This document shows positions 52,495 to 63,913 of a stretch of 64,000 bases of DNA, piece after piece (positions within the stretch are counted from its first letter, which is position 1; every line of letters starts with the position of its first letter). The stretch covers positions 186,001-250,000 of the forward strand of contig NZ_JASJND010000001.1 in NCBI RefSeq assembly GCF_030065535.1, given 5' to 3'. A program made the position numbers and the translations under genes. Under the pieces are notes generated by a model. The model was not told the origin of the DNA. It did no database searches and saw only the letters and a list, made by a program, of their open reading frames with translations. This DNA is from Microbacterium dauci. Its GTDB lineage: Bacteria > Actinomycetota > Actinomycetes > Actinomycetales > Microbacteriaceae.

Positions 52495-53282
52495 TGGGCA
52501 GCGCGACCACTCAGGCCCTTGCGGCGACGACGTCGGCCCTCGAGGCCGCGCCGAGCGTCGACCTCGACGTGGCCCGCGAGCTGTTCGCCGCGGTCCGCGT
52601 CCTGGCCGGCTCGTCGCAGCTGAGCGGCGCGCTGTCCGATGCGTCGGCGCCCGCCGCGGCGCGGCAGCAGGTCGTCGCGAAGGTGTTCGGCGGGTCGTCC
52701 GCCGGCGCTGTCGCCGTCCTGCAGGCTGCCGCCGCTGAGCGCTGGTCGTCCTCGGGTGACCTGCTGTCGGGCATCGAGGAGGCCGCCATCCGCGCCGCCG
52801 CCATCGCCGACCCGAAGGTCGACATCGAGGCCGAGCTGTTCGGTGTCGTCCGCACGATCGCGGCGAACCCCGAGCTCGAGCTCGCACTCGGCAGCCGCCT
52901 CGGTGACGCGTCCGCCAAGGGCGCGCTCATCGAGAAGCTGCTCGGTGGCCGCGCCTCCGCGGCGACCGTGCTGATCACGTCGTCGCTCGTGCAGCTCCCG
53001 CGTGAGCGTCGGGTGCGTTCGATGCTCAGCCGTGCCCTGCGCCTGGTCGCCGACCAGCGCGGCCGCACCGTCGCCACGGTGTACGCCGCGTCGGCGCTGA
53101 GCGCAGAGCAGACGGCGCGTCTGCAGCGCACGCTCGCCGGCCGCTACGGCACCGAGGTCTCGGTGAACGTCGTGGTCGAGCCGTCGGTCGTCGGCGGTGT
53201 CCGCATCGAGATCGGTGACGACGTCATCGACGCCACCGTGTCGTCCCGATTGGGCGATCTCCGCCAGCGCCTGGCGGGCTGA
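52494..53282 (+). CDS. atpH: ATP synthase subunit delta
   Basis: A 262-residue OSCP/delta subunit linking the stator to F1. It is longer than the usual 180 residues, typical of actinobacteria. N-terminal helical bundle (about 1-180) and the conserved C-terminal [31 protein letters not shown] strand region are recognisable. Coupled to atpF by the one-base overlap. Confidence 0.92.
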   Translation: MGSATTQALAATTSALEAAPSVDLDVARELFAAVRVLAGSSQLSGALSDASAPAAARQQVVAKVFGGSSAGAVAVLQAAAAERWSSSGDLLSGIEEAAIRAAAIADPKVDIEAELFGVVRTIAANPELELALGSRLGDASAKGALIEKLLGGRASAATVLITSSLVQLPRERRVRSMLSRALRLVADQRGRTVATVYAASALSAEQTARLQRTLAGRYGTEVSVNVVVEPSVVGGVRIEIGDDVIDATVSSRLGDLRQRLAG

Positions 53283-53353
53283 CTTTTCCCGCTCCACCGG
53301 AGCGGACCCGGCGGGCCGAGCGCCCGCCACCAGACCTCACAAGAAGGAAGACC

Positions 53354-54994
53354 ATGGCAGAACTGTCCATCAGCCCCGATGTCATCCGGGACGCGCTGAA
53401 AGACTTCGTCGCCGCGTACGAGCCCACCGGCGCAGCGGCGACCGAGGTCGGCACGGTCGTCGACGCTGCAGACGGCATCGCCCACGTCGAGGGTCTCCCC
53501 GGCGTCATGGCGAACGAGCTCGTCCGCTTCGAGAACGGTGTCGAGGGCCTCGCGCAGAACCTCGACGAGCACGAGATCGGTGTCGTCATCCTCGGCGACT
53601 TCGCCGGCATCGAGGCCGGTCAGAAGGTCACCCGCACCGGCGAGGTCCTCTCGGTCGGTGTCGGCGAGGGCTACCTCGGCCGCGTCGTCGACCCGCTCGG
53701 CAACCCGATCGACGGCCTCGGCGAGATCGCCACGACCGGACGTCGTGCGCTCGAACTCCAGGCTCCCGGCGTCATGCAGCGCAAGTCGGTGCACGAGCCG
53801 ATGCAGACCGGCATCAAGGCCATCGACGCGATGATCCCCGTCGGCCGCGGCCAGCGTCAGCTCATCATCGGCGACCGCCAGACCGGCAAGACAGCCATCG
53901 CGATCGACACGATCATCAACCAGAAGGCCAACTGGGAGTCGGGCGACGTCACCAAGCAGGTCCGCTGCATCTACGTCGCGATCGGCCAGAAGGGCTCGAC
54001 CATCGCTTCGGTGAAGGGCGCGCTCGAGGACGCCGGTGCCATGGACTACACGACGATCGTCGCGGCTCCGGCATCCGACCCCGCTGGCTTCAAGTACCTC
54101 GCCCCCTACACCGGCTCGGCCATCGGTCAGCAGTGGATGTACGAGGGCAAGCACGTCCTGATCATCTTCGACGACCTGTCGAAGCAGGCCGAGGCCTACC
54201 GTGCCGTGTCGCTGCTCCTGCGCCGCCCGCCGGGCCGCGAGGCGTACCCCGGTGACGTCTTCTACCTGCACTCGCGTCTGCTCGAGCGTTGCGCGAAGCT
54301 GTCCGACGAGCTCGGCGCCGGTTCGATGACGGGTCTGCCCATCATCGAGACCAAGGCCAACGACGTCTCGGCGTACATCCCGACCAACGTGATCTCGATC
54401 ACCGACGGCCAGATCTTCCTCCAGTCCGACCTCTTCAACGCCAACCAGCGTCCTGCGGTCGACGTGGGTATCTCGGTCTCGCGAGTCGGTGGTGACGCTC
54501 AGGTCAAGTCGATCAAGAAGGTGTCCGGCACGCTCAAGCTCGAGCTCGCCCAGTACCGCTCGCTCGAGGCGTTCGCGATGTTCGCCTCCGACCTGGATGC
54601 CGCGTCGCGTCGCCAGCTCGAGCGTGGTGCACGTCTGACCGAGCTGCTCAAGCAGCCGCAGTACTCGCCGTACCCCGTCGAGGAGCAGGTCGTCTCGATC
54701 TGGGCAGGTACCAACGGCAAGCTCGACACCATCGCGGTGGAGGATGTGCTGCGGTTCGAGCGCGAGCTGCTCGACCACCTGAAGCGCAACTCGTCGATCC
54801 TCGACACCCTGCGCGAGACGAACGTCCTGGACGACGCGACGCTCGCCGAGCTCGACAAGGCGACCGACGCCTTCGTGCTCGAGTTCCAGGGCGGGAAGGG
54901 CCAGGCCATCAACAAGCCCGGTCACGAAGAGGTCGCTGCTGCGGACGTCGACGACGTGAACCAGGAGAAGATCGTCAAGGGCCGCCGCGGCTGA
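53354..54994 (+). CDS. atpA: ATP synthase subunit alpha
   Basis: A 546-residue F1 subunit with the non-catalytic nucleotide site: P-loop [11 protein letters not shown], the [12 protein letters not shown] region and the family signature [13 protein letters not shown]. Length and C-terminal tail are as in other actinobacteria. AAGAAGGAAG precedes the ATG by a few bases. Confidence 0.97.
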   Translation: MAELSISPDVIRDALKDFVAAYEPTGAAATEVGTVVDAADGIAHVEGLPGVMANELVRFENGVEGLAQNLDEHEIGVVILGDFAGIEAGQKVTRTGEVLSVGVGEGYLGRVVDPLGNPIDGLGEIATTGRRALELQAPGVMQRKSVHEPMQTGIKAIDAMIPVGRGQRQLIIGDRQTGKTAIAIDTIINQKANWESGDVTKQVRCIYVAIGQKGSTIASVKGALEDAGAMDYTTIVAAPASDPAGFKYLAPYTGSAIGQQWMYEGKHVLIIFDDLSKQAEAYRAVSLLLRRPPGREAYPGDVFYLHSRLLERCAKLSDELGAGSMTGLPIIETKANDVSAYIPTNVISITDGQIFLQSDLFNANQRPAVDVGISVSRVGGDAQVKSIKKVSGTLKLELAQYRSLEAFAMFASDLDAASRRQLERGARLTELLKQPQYSPYPVEEQVVSIWAGTNGKLDTIAVEDVLRFERELLDHLKRNSSILDTLRETNVLDDATLAELDKATDAFVLEFQGGKGQAINKPGHEEVAAADVDDVNQEKIVKGRRG

Positions 54995-55018
54995 CGCCGA
55001 CGGGAGACTCACACACCT

Positions 55019-57402
<2,384 letters not shown>

Positions 57403-57403
57403 C

Positions 57404-57664
57404 ATGGCGCTGACCGTCACCCTCGTCTCCGCCGAGGCGGAAGTCTGGCACGGCGAGGCCTCCCTCGTCGTGGCCAAGACGGTCGAGGGCGAGATCGGCT
57501 TCATGGCCGGTCACGAGCCCGTCCTCGCGATCCTCGCGGAGGGCCAGGTCCGCATCACGCAGGCCGACGGCTCGAAGGTCATCGCCACTGCTGAGGACGG
57601 CTTCCTCTCGATGGAGGGCGACGAGCTCACCATCGTGGCGGGGAACGCAGCCCTCCAGTCCTGA
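57404..57664 (+). CDS. atpC: ATP synthase subunit epsilon
   Basis: An 86-residue epsilon subunit consisting of the N-terminal beta sandwich only (LTVTLVSAEAEVWHGEASLVV, GEIGFMAGHEPVLAIL). The C-terminal two-helix arm that inhibits ATP hydrolysis in other bacteria is absent, as is usual in Microbacteriaceae and some other actinobacteria. It starts one base after the atpD stop and ends the operon; a hairpin follows. Confidence 0.94.
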   Translation: MALTVTLVSAEAEVWHGEASLVVAKTVEGEIGFMAGHEPVLAILAEGQVRITQADGSKVIATAEDGFLSMEGDELTIVAGNAALQS

Positions 57665-57674
57665 CATCTCTGTC

Positions 57675-57707
57675 GCAGCGCCGTCCGGTTCTCCCGGGCG
57701 GCGCTGC
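57675..57707 (+). terminator. Terminator of the atp operon
   Basis: An inverted repeat with a nine-base-pair outer stem (57675-57683 with 57699-57707) and further G-C pairs inside, followed by GCTGTT. It lies just before the yaaA start, whose ribosome site is beyond it. Confidence 0.65.
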
Positions 57708-57725
57708 GCTGTTCCCGGAGCGCGC

Positions 57726-58475
57726 ATGCTGATCCTCCTCCCACCGTCCGAGACGAAGCGTCCCGGCGGCGACGGTGCGCCGTGGCCCAAGACGTCGCCC
57801 TCGTTCCCGTCGCTGCGGCGGGTGCGCGCGCAGGTGGTGCGCGCACTCCTCGAGCTGAGCGCCGACGCAGACACCGCGGCACGCGTCCTCAAGTTGTCGG
57901 AGCGGCAACGCGGCGACATCGCCGCGAACGCAGCGCTGCGGAGATCCCCGACCATGCCTGCGGTCGATCGGTACACCGGCGTGCTCTTCGACGCGCTCGA
58001 CGCCGCCTCGCTCGATGCCGATGCGCGCGAGTGGCTCGGTGCCCACGTCGCGATCCAGTCGGCGCCGTTCGGCCCCGTCGGCGCGCTCGATCTGATCCCG
58101 GCCTATCGGCTCGCGGCTGGCACGTCGGTGCCCGGACTGCCGCCGCTGCGGCGGTTGTGGGCGGATGCCGCGGGCGCGGCGATCGCGGCATCCGAGCCGT
58201 CGTTCGTGCTCGACCTCCGCTCGGAGGCGTACGTCGCGCTGGGGCCGGTGCCCGCCGGCGTGGCGCAAGCGTACGTGCGGGTCGTGACGGACGCCGGTGA
58301 CGGCGTGGTGCGGGCGCTCAATCACTTCAACAAGCACGCGAAGGGCGACCTCGTGCGCGCGTTCGCGCAGTCGCGTCCGGACGTCTCGTCGCTCGCGGAG
58401 CTCATCGCGTGGGGCGGTACCCACGGTTGGACGATCCGGGATGCGGGCGACGGGATCGTCGACCTCGTCGTCTGA
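57726..58475 (+). CDS. yaaA: YaaA/UPF0246 family peroxide stress protein
   Basis: A 249-residue protein of the YaaA (DUF328/UPF0246) family. MLILLPPSETKRPGG is the conserved N-terminus (LxPAK/SExK variant), VLFDALDA is the central motif, and HFNKHAKGDLVRAF is the family C-terminal signature. E. coli YaaA lowers intracellular free iron and limits oxidative DNA damage; the same role is inferred here. GGAG lies seven bases before the ATG. Single-gene unit ending at a strong terminator. Confidence 0.85.
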   Translation: MLILLPPSETKRPGGDGAPWPKTSPSFPSLRRVRAQVVRALLELSADADTAARVLKLSERQRGDIAANAALRRSPTMPAVDRYTGVLFDALDAASLDADAREWLGAHVAIQSAPFGPVGALDLIPAYRLAAGTSVPGLPPLRRLWADAAGAAIAASEPSFVLDLRSEAYVALGPVPAGVAQAYVRVVTDAGDGVVRALNHFNKHAKGDLVRAFAQSRPDVSSLAELIAWGGTHGWTIRDAGDGIVDLVV

Positions 58476-58482
58476 TGCGACG

Positions 58483-58519
58483 ACGGAGGGTCGGATGCGA
58501 ACGGCATCCGACCCTCCGT
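58483..58519. terminator. Bidirectional terminator between yaaA and the DUF4870 gene
   Basis: A perfect 16-base-pair stem (58483-58498 with 58504-58519) with a five-base loop, between convergent genes. The arms contain GGATGC/GCATCC. Confidence 0.8.
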
Positions 58520-58540
58520 GCGTTCAGTGCGCGGTGCGCG

Positions 58541-59068
58541 TCACTTGATGAAGCGGAAGTTGAACGGGTACCGGTAGCTGCCGCCCGCGTTCACCTTCAT
58601 GCCGCCCTGGATCGAGAAGACCACGTTGAGCACCCAGATCGCGAAGAGCACGAGTCCGGTGAGGAAGCCGAGGAACCAGAGCACGAACGACAGGATCGAG
58701 AGGACGATCGCTGCGCCGACGTACACGATCGTGAAGGTGATCTGCCAGTTCAGCGCCTCTTTGCCCTCGACGTTGGTGCGGGGTCCGCGGTCCTTGAACA
58801 CGAGCCAGATGATGAGGGACGGCAGCAGGAAGAGCACGCCGCCGATGTGCGCCCACATCGCCCACTGCTTGTCCTGGTCGGGCGGAAGCGGTGCCGCGGC
58901 GGGTGCGTACCCGGGCGGCGGTGCCTGATACCCCGCGGGCGGCGCCTGATACCCCGCGGGCGGGGCGGCGTACCCGGGAGGCGGCGTGTGTCCCGCCGGC
59001 GGGGGAGTGGGGGCAGCCGGAGGCGGTGTCGGCTCGCCCTGCGGCGGCGGCGTGTTCGGGTCGGTCAT
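58541..59068 (-). CDS. DUF4870 membrane protein with proline-rich N-terminus
   Basis: A 175-residue protein. Residues 1-75 are a low-complexity PPPAxxT, GYxAPP repeat region (PPAGYQAPPAGYQAPPPGYAP), followed by a DUF4870 (Tic20-like) domain with three hydrophobic segments: MWAHIGGVLFLLPSLIIWLVF, then ITFTIVYVGAAIVLSILSFVL, and FAIWVLNVVFSIQGGMKVNAGG. WQITFTI and the KVNAGG C-terminus are family signatures. Role unknown. GAAGGG lies about nine bases before the ATG. Confidence 0.85.
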   Translation of the reverse strand: MTDPNTPPPQGEPTPPPAAPTPPPAGHTPPPGYAAPPAGYQAPPAGYQAPPPGYAPAAAPLPPDQDKQWAMWAHIGGVLFLLPSLIIWLVFKDRGPRTNVEGKEALNWQITFTIVYVGAAIVLSILSFVLWFLGFLTGLVLFAIWVLNVVFSIQGGMKVNAGGSYRYPFNFRFIK

Positions 59069-59143
59069 GTGCTCGTGCCCTTCTCTTGTGCGTCGTGGCC
59101 GGTCGTCGTCACGGTCTGCGGTTCGACGCGCTCGCGTGGGTGG

Positions 59144-59159
59144 CGACGCACATGCGTCG
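59144..59159. promoter_or_regulatory. Palindrome in the DUF4870/PP2C divergent region
   Basis: CGACGCA-CA-TGCGTCG is a seven-base-pair inverted repeat in the 211-base region between divergent genes. It could be an operator, or chance. Confidence 0.3.
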
Positions 59160-59279
59160 TCACAGCGTCACCGTAGCGCCGCCGTGCCCGCGTGGGCAAT
59201 GGTCGACGCGGCGCGGCGTTCCGCGGGAGCGTGTCCACTAGAGTGTGAGGACGCTGCACGATCACGGAAGGGTGAAGGC

Positions 59280-60098
59280 GTGCCCGAAGCCACCGAGTCC
59301 CGTGTCGTCTCCCTCGCGACCGGGACGATCGAGTTGCGATGGTCCGATGTGACCCATCGCGGCCGTCGCCGCGAGAACAACCAGGATGCCGTCCTGTCGG
59401 CATTCCCGCTGTTCGTCGTCGCCGACGGCATGGGTGGCCACATCGGCGGGGAGATCGCCAGTTCGCGTGCGATCGAACGGCTCTCGGCCGCCGTCGGTGA
59501 CGGCGACATCTCGCCGGAATCGATCGAGCGCGCGCTCGAGCAGGCCGTCTCCGACATCGCCTCGCACACCGAGACGACCGACGACGGGACCGGCACGACG
59601 GTCACCGGCGTGTATCTCGACCTGTCGGGCGACGAACCCACCTGGGTCACACTCAACATCGGCGACTCGCGTGTGTACCTCTTCCGCGACGGTGCGCTCG
59701 CACAGGTCACCACCGACCACTCCGTCGTCCAGGAACTCATCTCTGCGGGCCGCTTGACGCCCGAAGAGGCCGAGAACCACCCCTACGGCAATGTGATCAC
59801 CCGCGCCGTCGGCCCGAGCGACGGCGTCGTGCCCGACTACGTGCGACTCGAGGTGCTCGACGGCGACCGGTTCGTCGTCTGCAGCGACGGGCTGACGAAG
59901 GAGCTCACCGACTACGGCATCCTGCACTTCCTGCTGCAGCACGACGACCCCACCGAGGCGGTCGATGCCATGCTCGAGGCGGCGCTCGAGAACGGCGGCC
60001 GCGACAATGTGACGATCATCGTCGTCAACGTGACGCGCACGGGTTCCTCCCCGGACACCGATACCGCGGTGATCTCCACAACCCGCGCGGTCGACTGA
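59280..60098 (+). CDS. PP2C-family serine/threonine phosphatase
   Basis: A 272-residue metal-dependent phosphatase. Motifs in order are RRENNQDAVL, VADGMGGHIGGEIAS (metal Asp), TTVTGVYLD, NIGDSRVYLF, SDGLTKELTD and GGRDNVTIIVV (metal Asp). It lacks the transmembrane tail of PstP, so it is soluble. Usually such a gene clusters with FHA, RodA, PBP and PknA/B genes; here none is present, and it precedes the FtsK-like gene by 33 bases. GGAAGGG lies seven bases before the GTG, and TAGAGT (59239-59244) is a candidate -10. Confidence 0.9.
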   Translation: MPEATESRVVSLATGTIELRWSDVTHRGRRRENNQDAVLSAFPLFVVADGMGGHIGGEIASSRAIERLSAAVGDGDISPESIERALEQAVSDIASHTETTDDGTGTTVTGVYLDLSGDEPTWVTLNIGDSRVYLFRDGALAQVTTDHSVVQELISAGRLTPEEAENHPYGNVITRAVGPSDGVVPDYVRLEVLDGDRFVVCSDGLTKELTDYGILHFLLQHDDPTEAVDAMLEAALENGGRDNVTIIVVNVTRTGSSPDTDTAVISTTRAVD

Positions 60099-60131
60099 CC
60101 GGAGCCCCGCGCCGCGGCCCACGGTGGAGTG

Positions 60132-62870
60132 GTGACCACCTCGACCCCACTCCTCCGCGGCGAACCGATCTCACTGCCGCGCGGCCCCGAGAGCCCGCAG
60201 CGACCGCCGATTCCGATCCTCGCGGCGAGCGTCCCGGTCGCGGGCGCCCTTGTGCTCTGGGCGGTGACCGGGTCGCCGTTCGCCCTGTGGTTCGCACTCC
60301 TCGGGCCGCTGATCGCGGTGGCATCCGTCGCCGACGCCGCCCGCGGATCCCGCCGGAGCAGACGGCGGCACGTGGCGCAGTCACGGATAGCGCTCGTAGC
60401 GGCCCGTGCGGAGGTCGACCGCCGGCATGACGCGGAGCGCGCGGAGCGGTGGACGCGGCATCCCGACGTCGCACACTTCCTCGAGCAGCCCGACGCGGTG
60501 TGGCGGACGGTGGCGGCCCGCGACGGCGTCCTCGTCGTCGGTGCCGGCGCGGGGGAGAGCGAGCTCCGTGTGACCGGGGGTGAGGGTGACGGCGACGCCG
60601 ACGAGGTGCGACGCGGTGCTGCACAGCTGACCGAGGCGCCCGTCCTCGTGCCCCTGACGACGGGAATCGCGGTGATCGGTCCGCCCGTGCTTGCTGCGGC
60701 TGTCGCGCGGGGGCTCGCCCTCCAGGTGTGCCTGTCGCTCCCGCCGGGGCGGCTCCGTCTCGTCGAGGACGGGCCCGGATGGACGACGGGGATGCCGCAC
60801 CGCGACGCGGCCATCGGACTCCTCCTGCAGCTGCGCGAGACCGGCGGGCTCGTCGGCGCCGACGTCGACGTGCCGATCATCGTCGTCCCCGAGGGTGCAC
60901 CCGCCCCACCGCGATGCGGCGCGGTGCTCCGCCTCACGGGGCCCGCGACGGCACGCCTGGACCTGGAAGGGAGCACGATCGACGTCGCCGTCGAACCGAT
61001 CTCGACGGCGCACGCCGCCGCCGTCGCGGCGCACCTCGCCGACCGCGCCACGCGCGCACTCGGTCGCAGCGCGCACGAAACGGTGGCCTTCGACGATCTC
61101 GTCGCAGCGCAACCGATCGCCTCGCCGGATGCCGCCGTCGCGGCGTTCGCATCGTCGTCGTCGCAGCCGCTCCTCGTCGATCTCGTGGGCGACGGGCCCC
61201 ACGCGATCGTCACCGGTGTCACCGGCGCCGGGAAGAGCGAGCTGCTCACGTCGTGGGTGGTCGCGCTCTGCGCCGCGCACACGCCGAGCGAGCTCGCGTT
61301 CCTCCTCGTCGACTTCAAGGGCGGGCGGACCTTCGACCACCTCACGGCGCTGCCGCATGTCACCGGGGTCCTGACCGACCTCGACGAGACGACCGCGATC
61401 CGCGCGATCCGGAGCCTCCGCGCCGAGGTACGCCACCGTGAGCAGCAGCTCGCCGACGCCGGTTCGAGGGACATCGCCGAGGCTCCGGCGCTCGGGCGCC
61501 TCGTCATCGTCGTCGACGAGTACGCCGCGCTCGTCGTCGCGCACCCCGAGCTCCACGACCTGTTCGGCGACCTGGCGGCGCGCGGTCGCGCCCTCGGCAT
61601 CCACCTCATCCTCGCGACCCAACGCGCGACCGGCGTCTTCCGCGACGCCGTCCTCGCCAACGCGCCCCTTCGCATCTCCCTCCGGGTGACGGATGCCGCC
61701 GACTCGCGCGCCGTCCTCGGCGTCGACGACGCGGCCCGCCTACCGGGGCGCGCGGACGCGCGCGGACTCGCGCTCGTCCGCCGCGCCGGCGACGCCGCCC
61801 CGGTCGCCGCGCGCGTCGCGCGCTGCGACCGGGACTCCCTCGAACGGGTCGTCGCGCACACGGCCGGCGCGCCCGCGCGCCGGCCGTGGCTCCCCGCGCT
61901 GCCGACGGTGGTGCCCCTCGACGCGGTGCGCCGGCCGGGTGCGGTGGTGCTCGGGCTCGAGGACGAGCCCGAGCGGCAGCGCCAGGAGCCCGTGGTGTGG
62001 GACGAAGGCGACGTCGGCCTCGCCGTCATCGGCGGCTCGGGCAGCGGTCGCAGCTCGCTCGTGGCGGCGATCGCAGCGCAGGCGCCGACGGTGCACGTCG
62101 GCGTCGACGCGGAAGCCGCATGGGATGCGCTCGCGCGGCTGGACGAGGTGCCGCGCGGCGCGGTCGTCGCCGTCGACGACCTCGACGCGGTGTTGGCCGG
62201 GCTCCCCGCGGAGTACGCGGCCGGAGCCCTCGAGCGGCTCGAGGGAGCCCTTCGCGGGGCCCGTGCCCGCGGCATCCGTCTCGTGGTGACGACGCAGCGG
62301 ATGAGCGGGGGCGTCGCGCGACTCGTGGAGCTGATGCCTCGGCGGGTGGTGCTCGCGCTGCCGTCCCGCACCGATCACGTCGCGGCCGGCGGTCACCTCG
62401 ACGACCACGCGCCGGATCTGCCAGCCGGGCGCGGTCGCATCGGGCGCACCCTCCTGCAGGTCGCGCTCACCTCGGAGCCCCTGCTCGTCGAAGTGGGCGT
62501 CGAGACGGCGCCACCGTGGCACCCCGGCCGTCGCCCCGCCGCTGTCGTGGCCCCCGCAGGGCCGCCCACGCGTCGACTCGTCGCAGCGTGGGAACGGATG
62601 GGCATCGAGGTGCAGTCCGTGGAGGGCGGGACCCGGCTGCGCCGCGGCGCCGTGGCGATCGGCGCGCCGGACGCCTGGCTCGCGCAGTGGCGGCTGCTCG
62701 CCGATGCTCGCGCCGACGCGGATCTCGTGGTCGACGCGTCATGTGCGGGGGAGTACCGCGCGCTCACAGGGCTCCGCGATCTCCCTCCGTTCGCACACCC
62801 CGGCCAGGGGCGCGCGTGGGTGCACGCACCCGATCGGCCGGTACGGCGCGTTCGGCTCGATCCGTCCTGA
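60132..62870 (+). CDS. FtsK/SpoIIIE-domain ATPase resembling EccC of type VII secretion
   Basis: A 912-residue protein with two N-terminal membrane segments (about residues 27-67), a degenerate N-terminal region, and two ATPase modules. Module 1 has P-loop GVTGAGKSE (about 361) and LLVDFKGGRTFDHLTALPHV (about 393) with VIVVDEYAAL. Module 2 has GGSGSGRSS (about 633) and VVAVDDLDAV (about 680). This architecture resembles EccC, although no WXG100, EccB, EccD or MycP gene is in the window. The GTG at 60132 lies six bases after CACGGT; the in-frame GTG at 60129 is possible. Probably cotranscribed with the PP2C gene. Confidence 0.85.
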   Translation: MTTSTPLLRGEPISLPRGPESPQRPPIPILAASVPVAGALVLWAVTGSPFALWFALLGPLIAVASVADAARGSRRSRRRHVAQSRIALVAARAEVDRRHDAERAERWTRHPDVAHFLEQPDAVWRTVAARDGVLVVGAGAGESELRVTGGEGDGDADEVRRGAAQLTEAPVLVPLTTGIAVIGPPVLAAAVARGLALQVCLSLPPGRLRLVEDGPGWTTGMPHRDAAIGLLLQLRETGGLVGADVDVPIIVVPEGAPAPPRCGAVLRLTGPATARLDLEGSTIDVAVEPISTAHAAAVAAHLADRATRALGRSAHETVAFDDLVAAQPIASPDAAVAAFASSSSQPLLVDLVGDGPHAIVTGVTGAGKSELLTSWVVALCAAHTPSELAFLLVDFKGGRTFDHLTALPHVTGVLTDLDETTAIRAIRSLRAEVRHREQQLADAGSRDIAEAPALGRLVIVVDEYAALVVAHPELHDLFGDLAARGRALGIHLILATQRATGVFRDAVLANAPLRISLRVTDAADSRAVLGVDDAARLPGRADARGLALVRRAGDAAPVAARVARCDRDSLERVVAHTAGAPARRPWLPALPTVVPLDAVRRPGAVVLGLEDEPERQRQEPVVWDEGDVGLAVIGGSGSGRSSLVAAIAAQAPTVHVGVDAEAAWDALARLDEVPRGAVVAVDDLDAVLAGLPAEYAAGALERLEGALRGARARGIRLVVTTQRMSGGVARLVELMPRRVVLALPSRTDHVAAGGHLDDHAPDLPAGRGRIGRTLLQVALTSEPLLVEVGVETAPPWHPGRRPAAVVAPAGPPTRRLVAAWERMGIEVQSVEGGTRLRRGAVAIGAPDAWLAQWRLLADARADADLVVDASCAGEYRALTGLRDLPPFAHPGQGRAWVHAPDRPVRRVRLDPS

Positions 62871-62880
62871 GGGGTGCGGG

Positions 62881-63870
62881 TCAGACCGTCGGGCGGATGA
62901 CCCCGACGTCGCGTCCGCCGCCGGACACGGTGAGAGGGAGGTCGCCGAGGGTGCGGGCGACGTCGGCGCCCGAGAGTGCACCGGCGCGGACGAGGAGGGT
63001 GAGGGCGGTCACGGCGGAGGCGCGGCTGCTACCGTCGAGCATCTTCAGTGCGACGGTCGTGCCGTCGGGGGCGATCATCGTCATGACGCCCTCGGCGCCG
63101 TGCTTCGCGAACACGCCGAGCCGTTCGGTCACGATCGAGTCGGGCTCCCCCGGACCCTGCACGACCCACGGGTGCTCGCGCACCGCGCGAACAAGCGCGC
63201 CCGCCGAGCGATGGAGCGCGAAGGGCGACCGCTCCGACGAGGCGCCGATGCGGTGCACCGCACGGGCAAGGGCGTGCAGGCTCATGCCGTACACCGGGGC
63301 ACCGCAGCCGTCGATCGCGGTCGCGGTGATCTTCGTGCCGGTGAGGCGCTCGATCACCTCGCGCGTGTGCACCTGCAGCGGATGCTGCAGGTCGAGGTAG
63401 GTGTCCCGCTCCCAGCCGCTCGCGGAGCAGGCGAGGAGCATCGCGGCGTGCTTGCCCGAGCAGTTCATCCGGACCCGTTGCGGCCCGATCAGCTCGCGGG
63501 TGAGGTCGTCGCGCGTCGCCGCGTCACCCGGCCACGACGGCGGGCACTGCAGGTCGTCCTCCACCGCACCGGCGGCGGAGAGGATGTCGGTCACGAGGGC
63601 GACGTGGCGGTCGGTGCCCGTGTGACTCGCCGTCGACACCGCGAGGTGCGCGCCCTCGAGCGTCGCGCCCGCCGTCACGCTCGCCAGCGCCTGCAGCGGC
63701 TTCAGGGTGGAGCGGGGGAGGATCGGCTCGTCGACCGCGCCGAGCGAGGTGACGACGGCGCCGTCCCGGTCGAGCACGATCGCCGACCCGCTGTGGCGGG
63801 ACTCGACGAAGCCGCTCCGCTCGACGACGGCGAGTTCGACGGCATCGGTCACGGAGAACGTTTCAGGCAC
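62881..63870 (-). CDS. Type III (Rhizobium etli-like) asparaginase
   Basis: A 329-residue asparaginase of the Pfam Asparaginase_II family. PRSTLKPLQALA (the Ser-x-x-Lys-like motif), STASHTGTDRHV, QCPPSWPGD, MNCSGKHAAMLLAC and AIDGCGAPVYG are the conserved blocks, including the Cys and Ser-Lys catalytic elements. It converts asparagine to aspartate and ammonia in the cytoplasm. The GTG start is fixed by TAGGCT six bases upstream. It converges on the FtsK-like gene with ten bases between stops. Confidence 0.88.
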   Translation of the reverse strand: MPETFSVTDAVELAVVERSGFVESRHSGSAIVLDRDGAVVTSLGAVDEPILPRSTLKPLQALASVTAGATLEGAHLAVSTASHTGTDRHVALVTDILSAAGAVEDDLQCPPSWPGDAATRDDLTRELIGPQRVRMNCSGKHAAMLLACSASGWERDTYLDLQHPLQVHTREVIERLTGTKITATAIDGCGAPVYGMSLHALARAVHRIGASSERSPFALHRSAGALVRAVREHPWVVQGPGEPDSIVTERLGVFAKHGAEGVMTMIAPDGTTVALKMLDGSSRASAVTALTLLVRAGALSGADVARTLGDLPLTVSGGGRDVGVIRPTV

Positions 63871-63913
63871 CGCACCAGCCTACCGAGCGGCCGCGTGGCA
63901 GACTGGCGCCGTG
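63868..63913. promoter_or_regulatory. Divergent pair of leaderless promoters
   Basis: On the minus strand TAGGCT (63877-63882) is six bases before the GTG at 63870. On the plus strand CAGACT (63899-63904) is six bases before the GTG at 63911. The two hexamers are only 16 bases apart. Confidence 0.5.

Noticed and set aside
59280..62870. A full type VII secretion locus
   Set aside because: Only the EccC-like ATPase and a phosphatase are present; no WXG100, EccB, EccD, EccE or MycP gene is in the window.
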